Both the position numbers and the translations under genes were made by a program. A DNA stretch of 64,000 nt. Origin: Gemmatimonadota bacterium (GTDB lineage Bacteria; Gemmatimonadota; Gemmatimonadetes; Gemmatimonadales; GWC2-71-9). Numbering within the stretch: the first letter of the stretch is position 1; the number at the start of each line of letters is the position of its first letter. Under the pieces are notes generated by a model. It saw only the letters and a program-made list of their open reading frames with translations, had not been told where the DNA came from and searched no databases. Positions 17,099-26,953 of this stretch are shown here, in pieces. The stretch is from positions 62,001-126,000 of the forward strand of contig SHZT01000004.1 in assembly GCA_009692185.1 (NCBI GenBank), in the 5' to 3' direction.

Positions 17099-17716
17099 GT
17101 GATCCGCCCCACGCTCAAACGCGAACGAGCGTTATGGGCGGAGGGGTGCCGGTACGTTGCCGGCGTGGATGAAGTGGGGCGCGGGCCCCTCGCGGGCCCG
17201 GTGATGGCGGCGGCGGTGGTCCTGCTCCCGGGGTCGAAGCCGATCCCGGGGCTCCGCGACTCCAAGCTCCTCTCCGCGCTCCAGCGGCAGAAGATCGCGG
17301 TTGACGTACGAAAGCGGGCGGTGGCCTGGGCGGTTGCCGGGGCGTCCGTCCGCGAAATCGATCGGTTCAACATTCGCCGGGCTACGGCGCTCGCCATGCG
17401 GCGCGCCCTGGCCCGGTTGCCGTTTGTGCCCGACCGCATCCTGGTGGACGGCACGCCCCTCCCCGAGATCGGGTCCGAGCACGAGGCGATGGTGGATGGG
17501 GACGCGCATTGCCAGTCGATCGCGGCGGCGTCAGTTCTGGCGAAGGAAGTGCGGGATCATCTCATGGTCCTGCTGGGGCGCCGACACCCCGCTTTCGGCT
17601 GGGAGGGCAACAAGGGCTACGGCACGGCGGACCACCTGGCGGCGCTGGACCGGTGCGGGCCCACGCGGCATCACCGCACGAGTTTTTCCCCGGTGCTGCA
17701 GCTGAAGTTCTTCTAG
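17099..17716 (+). CDS. rnhB: ribonuclease HII
   Basis: Endonuclease that removes misincorporated ribonucleotides and RNA in RNA:DNA hybrids. 205 residues with the catalytic carboxylates in VAGVDEVGRGPLAGPVMAA, ILVDG and VDGDAHCQSIAAASVLAKEV, and the C-terminal HPAFGWEGNKGYGT motif. GTG 17099, immediately after the rplS stop, is the best start; the frame is open further upstream inside rplS. A GC-rich palindromic stretch after the stop may terminate the operon, but no T-tract is present. Confidence 0.96.
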   Translation: MIRPTLKRERALWAEGCRYVAGVDEVGRGPLAGPVMAAAVVLLPGSKPIPGLRDSKLLSALQRQKIAVDVRKRAVAWAVAGASVREIDRFNIRRATALAMRRALARLPFVPDRILVDGTPLPEIGSEHEAMVDGDAHCQSIAAASVLAKEVRDHLMVLLGRRHPAFGWEGNKGYGTADHLAALDRCGPTRHHRTSFSPVLQLKFF

Positions 17717-17805
17717 GAATGCCCCATGGGGGGGCCGGCGAGCGCGCCGACCCCCTCAGCGGGGCTGGAACTGTTGCTGGATTGTCCTGCGAAGAACTGC
17801 CGCTG

Positions 17806-18084
17806 CTACTTCAGGTGCTTGCTCACCAGCTTGGTCATTTCGAACATGTTGACGGTACCCTTGCCGCCGAAGACGGCCTTGAGGGCGGCGTCGGCGTTGA
17901 TGTTGCGGCGGTTCTTCTTGTCCTGGAGGCCTTTTCTCTTGATGTACTGCCAGAGCTTCTTGGTGACTTCGGTGCGGGGAATCGCCTTGCTGCCGACGAC
18001 TTCCGCGAGCGCCGCGCTGGGGTTCATTGGCTTCATGAATGCCGCGCTGGGTTTTCTCTTGGATTTCTTCTTCTTCGCTGCCAT
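17806..18084 (-). CDS. SWIB/MDM2-domain protein
   Basis: Small basic protein of 92 residues: a lysine-rich N-terminus (MAAKKKKSKRKPS) followed by a SWIB domain (MNPSAALAEVVGSKAIPRT, EVTKKLWQYIKRKGLQD, RRNINADAALKAVFGG, VNMFEMTKLVSKHL). The SWIB fold is best known from eukaryotic chromatin remodelling and from chlamydial topoisomerase; stand-alone bacterial copies are common in several phyla and probably bind DNA or nucleoid proteins. Starts at ATG 18084 with GAGG 11 bases upstream. Divergent from the ferritin gene across a repeat-rich 230-base spacer. Confidence 0.88.
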   Translation of the reverse strand: MAAKKKKSKRKPSAAFMKPMNPSAALAEVVGSKAIPRTEVTKKLWQYIKRKGLQDKKNRRNINADAALKAVFGGKGTVNMFEMTKLVSKHLK

Positions 18085-18153
18085 GTGAGGACCTCGAGAA
18101 GGAGTTGTGAGCGAGAACAACCAGCCCCAACTACGCCCCCAAAGTAAGGCATT

Positions 18154-18256
18154 CTCCCTCGGAAACAAGCCCGTTTCCGAGGGGAAAACGGCCTTTTTGG
18201 GCGTTTTTGGGCTTTTTTCCGAGGGAAACAGGTGTTTTTCTGAGGGAAACCAGCTC
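18154..18256. repeat. phased (C/T)GAGGG repeats, hairpin and T-tracts between SWIB gene and ferritin
   Basis: Contains a perfect hairpin with stem 18156-18166 / 18173-18183 (loop AAGCCC), then copies of (C/T)CGAGGG-AAA-C type motifs whose cores start at 18177, 18219 and 18240, spaced 42 and 21 bases, that is whole helical turns. Between them three 10-base units GCnTTTTTGG-like (18191-18220) give T-tracts in phase, a pattern expected to bend DNA. The region divides two divergent genes and is a good candidate for a regulator-binding or architectural site. Confidence 0.6.
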
Positions 18257-18314
18257 TTCCGGCCCGCAGCCGGCGGTCGCTATCTTACGGCAGGCTCAAT
18301 CCCGCGGGGGACCC

Positions 18315-18817
18315 GTGTCACTGCCCAAGACCGTCCAAGACGCGCTCAACGACCAGGTTGGCCGGGAGTTCTGTGCGGCCTACCTGTATCTCTCCATGGC
18401 CGCCTACTGCACCGCCCAGAATCTCCCCGGTTTTGCGCACTGGATGCAGCTCCAGGCCAAGGAGGAGATGGGGCACGGGATGAAGATCTACGGGTTCATC
18501 GAGGACCGGGCGGGCCGGGTTACCCTCCAGGCCATCGGCCAGCCACCTTCGGAATTCAAGTCCCCCCCCTGGACCTGGTTCAGCAGGTCTCGAAGCACGA
18601 GGAGATGGTATCCGGGGAAATCAACAAGCTGTACGCGCTGGCGGCCAAGGAGCGCGACTATGCGACGCAGGTGTTTCTCGAGTGGTTCCTGACGGAGCAG
18701 GTCGAGGAGGAAAAGAGCAGCATCCACCTGGTGGAGCGGCTCAAGATGGCCGGGGACAACAAGAGCGTGCTGCTGCTGCTCGATCGGGAACTGGGAGCTC
18801 GCGCGGCAGCCGAGTAG
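18315..18817 (+). CDS. ftnA: bacterial non-heme ferritin, frameshifted in a C8 run
   Basis: Iron-storage ferritin with ferroxidase centres: the first-helix glutamate in GREFCAAYLYLSMAAYC, EEMGHGMKIYGFIEDR in helix B, and after the break KHEEMVSGEINKLYALA and the helix-D motif EQVEEEKSS. Family length about 165-170; here 503 nt, not a multiple of three. The frame changes in the run of eight C at 18562-18569: before it the frame reads PPSEFKSP, after it LDLVQQVSKHE in another frame. Adding one C or removing two restores one protein of about 167 residues. GTG 18315 is the likely start. The homopolymer location points to an assembly indel, although phase variation cannot be excluded. Confidence 0.88.
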
Positions 18818-20311
<1,494 letters not shown>

Positions 20312-20325
20312 ATGACAGGGGACTT

Positions 20326-20733
20326 ATGCGCGTCAGGCAGACGGTACTCGGTTTCCTGCTGGTCGTCCTGGCCAGCGCCTCGGCACATGGGCAGGAACCG
20401 AAGGCCAGGCAGCCCAGGAAGGACCGGAACCTGATCACCCAGGAAGAGTTGGAGAAATCGGGTGTCCAGAATCTCGAGCAGGCGATTCGGAAGCTGCGCC
20501 CCGCCTGGCTTGCGAGCCGGGGTTCCGCGTCCATCGCCGGCGGCATGGCGGTATCCAAGGAGCAGGCGATGATGGTGTACCTGGACACGTCCCGGCTCGG
20601 GGGCGTTTCGGAGCTGGCGGCGTTCCCCATGGAACAGGTGAAGGAGGTTCGCTACTACTCCGCGGAGGCTGCCGTTTCCCGGTTTGGCAGCGACAACGTT
20701 TTTGGCGCTATCGAGGTCGTGACAAAGAAATGA
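20326..20733 (+). CDS. small secreted TonB-plug-like protein
   Basis: 135 residues with a signal peptide (TVLGFLLVVLASASAHG) and a mature part resembling an isolated receptor plug domain: LITQEELEKSGVQNLEQAIRKLRP, VYLDTSRLGG, MEQVKEVRYYSAEAAV and FGSDNVFGAIEVVTKK at the very end, the last phrase being typical of plug domains that normally precede a beta-barrel. No barrel follows. Such stand-alone plug proteins occur in Gemmatimonadota and Bacteroidota; function unknown. ATG 20326 has GGGGAC upstream. The end overlaps ychF as ATGA. Confidence 0.75.
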   Translation: MRVRQTVLGFLLVVLASASAHGQEPKARQPRKDRNLITQEELEKSGVQNLEQAIRKLRPAWLASRGSASIAGGMAVSKEQAMMVYLDTSRLGGVSELAAFPMEQVKEVRYYSAEAAVSRFGSDNVFGAIEVVTKK

Positions 20734-21770
20734 AAATCGGACTGGTGGGCTTCGCCGGGTCGGGGAAGACGACGGTATTCAATACCCTGACCGGCCTGGC
20801 GGTGCCTGTCGGTTTCGGGGGCGAGGTGCGGCTTGGATCGGTGAAGGTGCCGGACGAGCGGATTGACGCCCTCGCGAAGATCTTCAAGCCGAAGAAGACG
20901 ACATACGCCGAGATCATCTTCTGCGACATTCCCGGCGAGCACGGGGCCGAGCGGAAGGGTCTCTCCCGGAAGGCGCTGGTACAGATCGGCGAGCAGGAGG
21001 TCATCTGCCTGGTGGCCCGCGCATTCGAGAACCCCGCGCTCGAAACGAAGCCCGATCCGCTGGGCGAGCTCGATGCGTTTCACACCGAGTGCATCCTCGC
21101 GGACCTCACCATCGTTGAACGGCGCCTGGACCGGGCGAAGAAAGACAAGCCCGAGGCGTTCGAGCTGGCCGCCTTCGAGAAAATGAAGGAGACGCTGGAG
21201 CAGGAACTGCCGCTCCGGGCGTTGTCGGACCTGGAGCTCAACCGGAAGTACCTCAAGGGCTACTCCTTCCTGACTGACCGGCCGTTGCTGGTGGTACTCA
21301 ACCGGAGTGAGAGCGAGGCGGCGCTGCCGCTGCCGCTCGAGATGATGGGGCGGCTCAAGGCGTTGACGGCCGCGGGCATGGTGCTCTCCGCGAGCGTCGA
21401 GGCCGAAATCGCGGCGATGGACCCGGCGGACCAGGCGGCGTTCCTGGCGGATCTCGGGCTGACGGAATCGGCGCGGGCCCGGTTCATCCGGACGGCGTAC
21501 GGACTGCTCGACCTGATCTCGTTCTTCACCGTCGGCGAGGACGAAGTCCGCGCCTGGCCGCTAACGCGCGGGACCGGGGCCCGCGGGGCCGCGGGGGAGA
21601 TCCATACGGACCTCGAGCGCGGGTTCATTCGCGCGGAGGTCATTCCGTACAAGGTGTTCCTCGAGTTCGGCTCAGAGCAGGCGGTCCACAAGGCGGGCCG
21701 CCAGCAGGTGGAGGGGAAGGACTACGTGGTACAGGACGGCGACATTCTGCATATCCGGTTCAACGTCTGA
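20730..21770 (+). CDS. ychF: YchF/Ola1-family nucleotide-binding protein
   Basis: Obg-related P-loop ATPase that binds ribosomes and translation factors. 346 residues with G1 VGFAGSGKTTVFNTLTG, a G3 CDIPGEHG, a helical insertion, a non-canonical G4 NRSESE in place of NKxD (consistent with the ATP preference of this family) and the C-terminal TGS/ubiquitin-like domain (IHTDLERGFIRAEVIPY, GKDYVVQDGDILHIRFNV). Somewhat divergent and shorter than E. coli YchF (363). Translationally coupled to the plug-like gene upstream; the next gene begins directly at the stop. Confidence 0.9.
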   Translation: MKIGLVGFAGSGKTTVFNTLTGLAVPVGFGGEVRLGSVKVPDERIDALAKIFKPKKTTYAEIIFCDIPGEHGAERKGLSRKALVQIGEQEVICLVARAFENPALETKPDPLGELDAFHTECILADLTIVERRLDRAKKDKPEAFELAAFEKMKETLEQELPLRALSDLELNRKYLKGYSFLTDRPLLVVLNRSESEAALPLPLEMMGRLKALTAAGMVLSASVEAEIAAMDPADQAAFLADLGLTESARARFIRTAYGLLDLISFFTVGEDEVRAWPLTRGTGARGAAGEIHTDLERGFIRAEVIPYKVFLEFGSEQAVHKAGRQQVEGKDYVVQDGDILHIRFNV

Positions 21771-22004
21771 TTGCCTGACCTGGACGACGAATTCCCGCTC
21801 GGTGACGGCACTGCCGACACGACGGCCGAGGTGGTCTGCCCGTATTGCGGCACGGCGAATGAAGTGGCGCTGGACCCGGGGAGCGGCTCATCGCAGGAGT
21901 ATGTCGAGGATTGCCAGGTGTGTTGCCAGCCGTGGCAGGTCACGGTGACCTACCGGCAGGATGGCGGGGCGGACGTGGTCGTCGAGGCTACGAACCCGGA
22001 GTAA
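21771..22004 (+). CDS. CPXCG-motif cysteine-rich protein
   Basis: 77-residue protein of the Cys-rich CPXCG family: EVVCPYCGTANEVALD, SQEYVEDCQVCCQPW and WQVTVTYRQDGG, predicted zinc-binding. Function unknown; widespread in gamma-proteobacteria and others. Starts at TTG 21771, immediately after the ychF stop, and so is coupled to it. Ends in a 17-base convergent overlap with a minus-strand gene. Confidence 0.85.
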   Translation: MPDLDDEFPLGDGTADTTAEVVCPYCGTANEVALDPGSGSSQEYVEDCQVCCQPWQVTVTYRQDGGADVVVEATNPE

Positions 22005-22281
22005 GTGTCTTTGTCTGTTTCTGGTCGTCCGCGAGAATCATCATCCCCATTCCCTCCGGCCTGACCACCAACGCCACGCGGGCGGTTCCATCCGGCGCGC
22101 AGAGCTGAATCGACGGCACGTCGTTCCACGACAGCCCCACGATCAGGCGCGTTTCCCCGGCGGCGTCGATAAACGTGCAGGACGGGATTCCGGTGTCGTC
22201 CTCGCAGGAGAGCACCGCGCGGATACGGCCCTGCTGGTCAAGCAATTCCAGGCGTTTGGTCTGCACGACCTCATTTGTCAC
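21988..22281 (-). CDS. hypothetical small beta-rich protein
   Basis: 97 residues, not recognised. It reads as repeated beta strands (RLELLDQQGRIRAVLSCED, GIPSCTFIDAAGETRLIVGL, IQLCAPDGTARVALVV, MMILADDQ), a pattern of short strand-turn repeats with x-D-x-G turns. GTG 22281 is chosen because it overlaps the stop of the upstream gene as GTGA; the frame is open to 22344. Probably cotranscribed with the 170-residue gene upstream. Confidence 0.65.
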   Translation of the reverse strand: MTNEVVQTKRLELLDQQGRIRAVLSCEDDTGIPSCTFIDAAGETRLIVGLSWNDVPSIQLCAPDGTARVALVVRPEGMGMMILADDQKQTKTLTPGS

Positions 22282-22790
22282 GTGGCTGCCCCGGTCCGGA
22301 AGAACGCCCGGCTGTGCCAGGAGCGGCTGGCCGGGATCTCCCATTTGTCCTCCCTGAGGGCGCCCACCGTGACGATCGTGTTGTCGAAGACCACCGTGTC
22401 CGGCCCCACGGCGCCGGTATCGGCTAACAGATGGAACTCGGCGCGGCTGGTGGCGACCACCTGTGCACTCGCATTCCGATACCAGACCAGGCCGTTATCC
22501 GTGAGCCGCACGCCGAGCGTTTTTTCCGCGTCGCCCATGAAGTGGACCAGGGCGTCGATCGAGCAGCCGGAGGCGCCCGCGGCGGTTTCGTCCACGGCGA
22601 CGAAGAGGAACTGGTCGAAGCGCCACTCCCTGGCGGTCGCCAGCGGCACCTTGTGTGCTGTCCAGCGAACGAGGAATTCGTCGGTGGCTGCTAGGAACGG
22701 TGCGGCTTCCTGCGGCGTCAGCCGGCGCGATGCGGCGAAGGCCCAGAGGCGGGCGTCGCCGGGGAGCTGGTCAAAGCGGATCAATGGCAT
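22278..22790 (-). CDS. hypothetical protein, 170 residues
   Basis: Soluble protein without signal peptide or recognised motif: MPLIRFDQLPGDARLWAFA, FLVRWTAHKVPLATAREW, FLFVAVDETAAGASGCSID, GVRLTDNGLVWYR, GPDTVVFDNTIVTVGALRE and KWEIPASRSWHSRAFF. The segment around GASGCSIDALVHFMG looks conserved and may be functional. I recall similar short proteins as conserved hypotheticals in Bacteroidota and Gemmatimonadota but cannot verify this. First gene of a two-gene minus-strand operon. Confidence 0.65.
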   Translation of the reverse strand: MPLIRFDQLPGDARLWAFAASRRLTPQEAAPFLAATDEFLVRWTAHKVPLATAREWRFDQFLFVAVDETAAGASGCSIDALVHFMGDAEKTLGVRLTDNGLVWYRNASAQVVATSRAEFHLLADTGAVGPDTVVFDNTIVTVGALREDKWEIPASRSWHSRAFFRTGAAT

Positions 22791-22914
22791 AGTGAACGAA
22801 GTGTAGCGGGTTTCCAGGAGTCTGGCCCAGGCCAGCGAGAAGGTCGTCTCGCGACGGCCTCCTCTTCCGGCTCACCAGCATGAGTCATCCGCCCCCTGCC
22901 CGGCGGCTGGCCGT

Positions 22915-24570
22915 TCAGGGTGCGGTCTTGCCGGTGATGCCGTCATCCAGGCCGGTGAGTTCCCAGCGCACCAGCGAGATCGGGATCAGTCCCGCCGCAT
23001 CGAACTCGGCCATGAACCGTCTCAGCGTGAACTGATCGCCCATCTGGCGGGCCCGTTCGGCCATAAGTCGGTCGATTTCGATCTTGCCGATGACATAGCT
23101 CGTCCCGTAGGCTGGCTGCTGCAAGTACAGGTGCTGCTCGTGCCGAACGGTCCGGCCGTCGAGGCGGAGCCAGCCCCGGGGGGTCCACGAGGAGGCGAAC
23201 TTAGCGGCCTCTTCGATGGAGTAACCCTCGCCGTGCATCATCAGATCTCCCAGGGCGCGGGCGGCGCGCTGGGCCAGCAGGATGTAGATCAGCTCGCGCG
23301 AGCGGGGGCGAGCGTCCACCAGGCCGGCGTGCATCATGGTCTCTTCCCAACCGGTCGCGAGTCCTTCCGTGCGGCTGTCGAAGATGTTGTAGAGTAGCGG
23401 TCCCCGCCGGATCGGGGAGCCATGCGGTTCGTTCGCCATCCGGGCCAGGTCGAACCAGTGGTACCCATGGGTCCGCATGATCACCGGATCGCGATAGTCC
23501 ACCTCCGTGAAGAACTCACGAGGCCCATCGCGGAACCGCCCGCCCCGGGCGCGGAGGGCGGGCTCCATGTAGTTCTTGAGGGTGAGGATGTCGCGATCCC
23601 GGAGGAAGGTCATGTACTCCGTCACCCCGGCATTGAAGCGGCGCGCGTGCTCGGCGGCATTGGTGATCGGCATCTGCTCCGGCAGTCTGCGATTGTGCTG
23701 CTCTTCGAGCCGGAGGGCGGCGTGCGCCCGTGCTAGCTCCCGGCGCATGAGCGTGACTTCTTCCGCCCAGGTGTACGGGAGCAGGTGGACGTTCTTGAGG
23801 TACCAGTCGTAGTTTTCGGTGCCGATGCCGGACCGACCGGTCTTGGACGGTGCCTGTTGCTCCAGCCACGCGTGGAACCTGTCCGTCGCGTCCCTGGCGT
23901 TCTGAATATCCGCAAGCAGGCTGGCGTTTCCGCTGCCGACCCCGGCGGCGAGGCCCTCCAGGTTCGTGCTCTGCTCCTTCACGCTCTCGGTGCCGAAGAC
24001 CCAGATGTCCCTCGCGTTGTCCACCAGATTGCCCTTGGCCTGCTCGAGGAGCTTGGGGATCACCTTGAGCTTCGCGCCGAGATCGGCCGCAGCCTCCGCC
24101 GTCAGCGGGAACTGATACTGCCAGATCTCGATCGCCCCCCAGGCGAAATGGCCCTCGCGGGCTGGCTGGTCGCTCTGGGAGGGGAAGACCGAGACGTAGA
24201 AGGCGGGATTCCGGGCCCAGGGCCGGAGCACCCGGTGGTCGAAATCGAGGCCGTTCATTTCCGCGCGGACAATGTGATAATCCACCTGTTGCGCCACGGG
24301 CCATCCCCTGGGGTCGATGACGGCGAGCCGCCGCTGATACGTGCGGAGATCGGCCTTCTGCGCAGCCATGGCCTTCGAGGTGTAGTCGGGCACCAGGTCA
24401 GTGGCCTTCGGTTTCTGGAACGCTCGCCACTCTTCGAAGAGTTTCGTAAGATCTTCGTAGCGCGTGCTGGCGGCGCCAGCCCCCCCGGGTGCGCCCGTCG
24501 GGGCGCACCCCGCGACGACCAGAGCGGCGGCGAGCAGGAACGGCGTTCGGGACTGTGACCTGCGGGGCAT
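22915..24570 (-). CDS. DUF885-family lipoprotein
   Basis: 551-residue exported protein with lipobox (LLAAALVVAGC) and the DUF885 fold, an all-alpha, M3/M32-like metallohydrolase relative of uncertain activity. Seen: DYHIVRAEMNGLDFDHRVL, HFAWGAIEIWQYQFPLT, PSKTGRSGIGTENYDWYL, NVHLLPYTWAEEV, a pseudo-zinc segment in ATGWEETMMHAGLVD, LMMHGEGYSIEEAAKF and PAYGTSYVIGKIEID. A strict HExxH is replaced by W-EE-MMH, so catalysis is uncertain. ATG 24570 gives the signal peptide directly. Confidence 0.83.
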   Translation of the reverse strand: MPRRSQSRTPFLLAAALVVAGCAPTGAPGGAGAASTRYEDLTKLFEEWRAFQKPKATDLVPDYTSKAMAAQKADLRTYQRRLAVIDPRGWPVAQQVDYHIVRAEMNGLDFDHRVLRPWARNPAFYVSVFPSQSDQPAREGHFAWGAIEIWQYQFPLTAEAAADLGAKLKVIPKLLEQAKGNLVDNARDIWVFGTESVKEQSTNLEGLAAGVGSGNASLLADIQNARDATDRFHAWLEQQAPSKTGRSGIGTENYDWYLKNVHLLPYTWAEEVTLMRRELARAHAALRLEEQHNRRLPEQMPITNAAEHARRFNAGVTEYMTFLRDRDILTLKNYMEPALRARGGRFRDGPREFFTEVDYRDPVIMRTHGYHWFDLARMANEPHGSPIRRGPLLYNIFDSRTEGLATGWEETMMHAGLVDARPRSRELIYILLAQRAARALGDLMMHGEGYSIEEAAKFASSWTPRGWLRLDGRTVRHEQHLYLQQPAYGTSYVIGKIEIDRLMAERARQMGDQFTLRRFMAEFDAAGLIPISLVRWELTGLDDGITGKTAP

Positions 24571-24841
24571 TGTTAGAACCTCCGGGGGCCGTGAAACGGG
24601 ACATTGCGGTGCAAAGCGTGAGGCCGGATGACACCAAGATGCGGTTCGGGTACTGCTGTGGCCAGTATTCGGCGATGCCGATGAAAACCGGCAGAAAACC
24701 GTTACCACACTTGCAGGCGGCGACGAGGCCGACCTCGCACGCGCCGTGGCTCGGCGCTTCAACGGCAACGGCAAACAAACGGCAAACATCAGCCCTGCCT
24801 CTGAGCCTTCGAGTTCGCTAAGTTCTTCTGCCGTATAGTCC

Positions 24842-24914
<73 letters not shown>

Positions 24915-24926
24915 TCAGTTGGATCT

Positions 24927-26846
24927 ATGACCCTCCCTCGCGCAGTCCTTTCGCTCTGGCTCGGCTTCGCCCTGCTCGGCCGAGCGTCCGCGCTCGCGGC
25001 CCAGGCGTCCGTCGCCGACAGTTCGCCGTTCCGCGCGCTAACACTTCCGGCGCCCAACGCGGTTCGCACGGGCTCCGGCCGGCCGGGCGCCGCCTACTGG
25101 CAGCAACGCGTGGACTACCGGATCAGCGCAACGCTGGATACGGCCGCGAAAGAAATCCGGGGTCGGGAGGTCATTCAATACCACAATCAGTCTCCCGACA
25201 CCCTGCGCTATCTGTGGCTCTTCGTCGAGCAGAATCTCTGCGCCCCCCAAAGCGTCACCAACCAGTTGAACCAGCCGCCCCTCCAGTTCCTCGGCGCCAC
25301 GTTCGATTTCTCCTGCCAGGGGTCCGCGGGCGGACTGACGCTCGAGTCGCTCAAGAGCGGGGGAGCGGACCTCCGGAGCACCGCGCAGGGCACGACCCTC
25401 TACGTAGACCTGCCGCGTCCGCTTGCCCCCGGTGGGCAGGTCTCGCTGGAGGTTTCGTGGCGGTTCCGGGTGCCGCCCATGGGCGGCGGGCGCATGGGGC
25501 GCGACGGGCCGCTCTACGAAATCGCGCAGTGGTACCCGCGCCTGGTGGTGTACGACGACGTGAAAGGGTGGAACCACGAGCCGTATATCGGGGCCGGGGA
25601 GTTCTACCTGGAATACGGGACGTTCGACGTCTCGCTGACCGTCCCGGCGGGCTATGTCGTCGCCGCCACCGGCCAGCTGGTGAATCCCGAGGCCGTGCTC
25701 ACCGCCACCCAGCGTGAACGGCTCGTTCGGGCGCGGACATCGGACACGGTCGTCGCGATCATCACGAGGGACGAGGCCGAAGCCGCCCGTCTTGCCCGCC
25801 CCGCCCGACCTGCCCCTCCCGTCACCTGGCTTTTCACCGCGGACAGCGTGCGCGACTTCGCGTTCGCCGCCGCGCCCAACGTGCGGTGGGACGCGAGCGG
25901 CTGGAAAGGGATCCTGATCGAAGCCCTCTACCGGCCGTCAGCCACGCGGTGGGAAGAAGTCTGGAAAATGGGGCGCGAGGCGATCAAGAACTTCAGCGAA
26001 CAGTGGTATCAGTACCCCTACTCGCACGCCACGACGTTCGAAGGCCCGATCGAGGGCATGGAGTACCCCATGCTGACGTTCACGCCCAACAGCCCGTCGC
26101 GGGAAGACCAGCAATGGGTGATTGCGCACGAGTTCGGGCACCAATGGTTCCCGATGGTTGTCGGCTCTAATGAGCGGCTGTACCCGTGGATGGACGAGGG
26201 GTTCAACACGTTCATCGACCTGGAAAACACGGCTCGCTACTTTGCCGGAACGCCGTATGGGGACACCGTCGAGGTGCATCCCCTGCATCTCTACCCGGAC
26301 CATTCGAAACCCGGCGAGGAACAGCCGCTGATCACCAACCCGACCCAGGTGCGGGATCTGTTCTGGGTCGGCTACCAGAAGCCGGCCCTCATGCTCCACC
26401 TCCTTCGCCGCGAAGTGCTCGGCACCGAGCGGTTCGATCGCGCGTTCCGCGAGTACACGCGCGCGTGGGCCTTCAAGCACCCAACGCCGGCGGATTTCTT
26501 CCGGGTCATGCGGGACGTCTCGGGCACGGAGCTCGACTGGTTCTGGCGTGGGTGGGTGTACACGACCGCGCGGCTGGACCAGGTGGTGGATTCGCTGGTC
26601 GCCTGGCCGGATGGGGGTTCCAGCGTTGTCCTGGCAAGCCGGGGGACGATGCTGATGCCTGCCGAGCTCGGGCTCACGTTCGCCGACGGGACGACACAGC
26701 GGGTACAGCTTCCCGTCGAAATGTGGAACCTCGGGAACCGATTCACCTATCGGGTGCCGGGCACCCGCCCGGTTACGCGAGTGGAAATCGATCCCCGCCG
26801 GGCGCTGCCGGACATCGATCGCGCGAACAACGCCATGCCCCGCTAG
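24927..26846 (+). CDS. M1-family aminopeptidase-like metallopeptidase, exported
   Basis: 639-residue zinc peptidase with a signal peptide (AVLSLWLGFALLGRASALA). Beta-sandwich N-terminal domain (VDYRISATLDTAAKEIRG), then the M1 catalytic domain: substrate motif EGMEYPMLTF in place of GAMEN, zinc site VIAHEFGHQWFP, and the downstream glutamate in WMDEGFNTFID. Probably periplasmic, releasing N-terminal amino acids from peptides. ATG 24927 lies 12 bases after tRNA-Lys, so its promoter may be shared with the tRNA. Confidence 0.92.
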   Translation: MTLPRAVLSLWLGFALLGRASALAAQASVADSSPFRALTLPAPNAVRTGSGRPGAAYWQQRVDYRISATLDTAAKEIRGREVIQYHNQSPDTLRYLWLFVEQNLCAPQSVTNQLNQPPLQFLGATFDFSCQGSAGGLTLESLKSGGADLRSTAQGTTLYVDLPRPLAPGGQVSLEVSWRFRVPPMGGGRMGRDGPLYEIAQWYPRLVVYDDVKGWNHEPYIGAGEFYLEYGTFDVSLTVPAGYVVAATGQLVNPEAVLTATQRERLVRARTSDTVVAIITRDEAEAARLARPARPAPPVTWLFTADSVRDFAFAAAPNVRWDASGWKGILIEALYRPSATRWEEVWKMGREAIKNFSEQWYQYPYSHATTFEGPIEGMEYPMLTFTPNSPSREDQQWVIAHEFGHQWFPMVVGSNERLYPWMDEGFNTFIDLENTARYFAGTPYGDTVEVHPLHLYPDHSKPGEEQPLITNPTQVRDLFWVGYQKPALMLHLLRREVLGTERFDRAFREYTRAWAFKHPTPADFFRVMRDVSGTELDWFWRGWVYTTARLDQVVDSLVAWPDGGSSVVLASRGTMLMPAELGLTFADGTTQRVQLPVEMWNLGNRFTYRVPGTRPVTRVEIDPRRALPDIDRANNAMPR

Positions 26847-26953
26847 GCCCGCGCCACCTGATTCTGTAGTTTTGGGCAGGGAGCCGAGGTCTACCGGCGG
26901 CTCGTCGAAACCCAACTGGTCCCGGGAGCCGACCGCCTGACCGTCTGACCGCC

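Noticed and set aside
17717-17805. Bidirectional terminator between rnhB and the SWIB gene
   Set aside because: GC-rich inverted segments exist but no T-tract on either side; support too weak to list as a feature.
18562-18569. Programmed frameshift in ferritin
   Set aside because: A homopolymer break shared in kind with other broken genes here is more simply an assembly indel.
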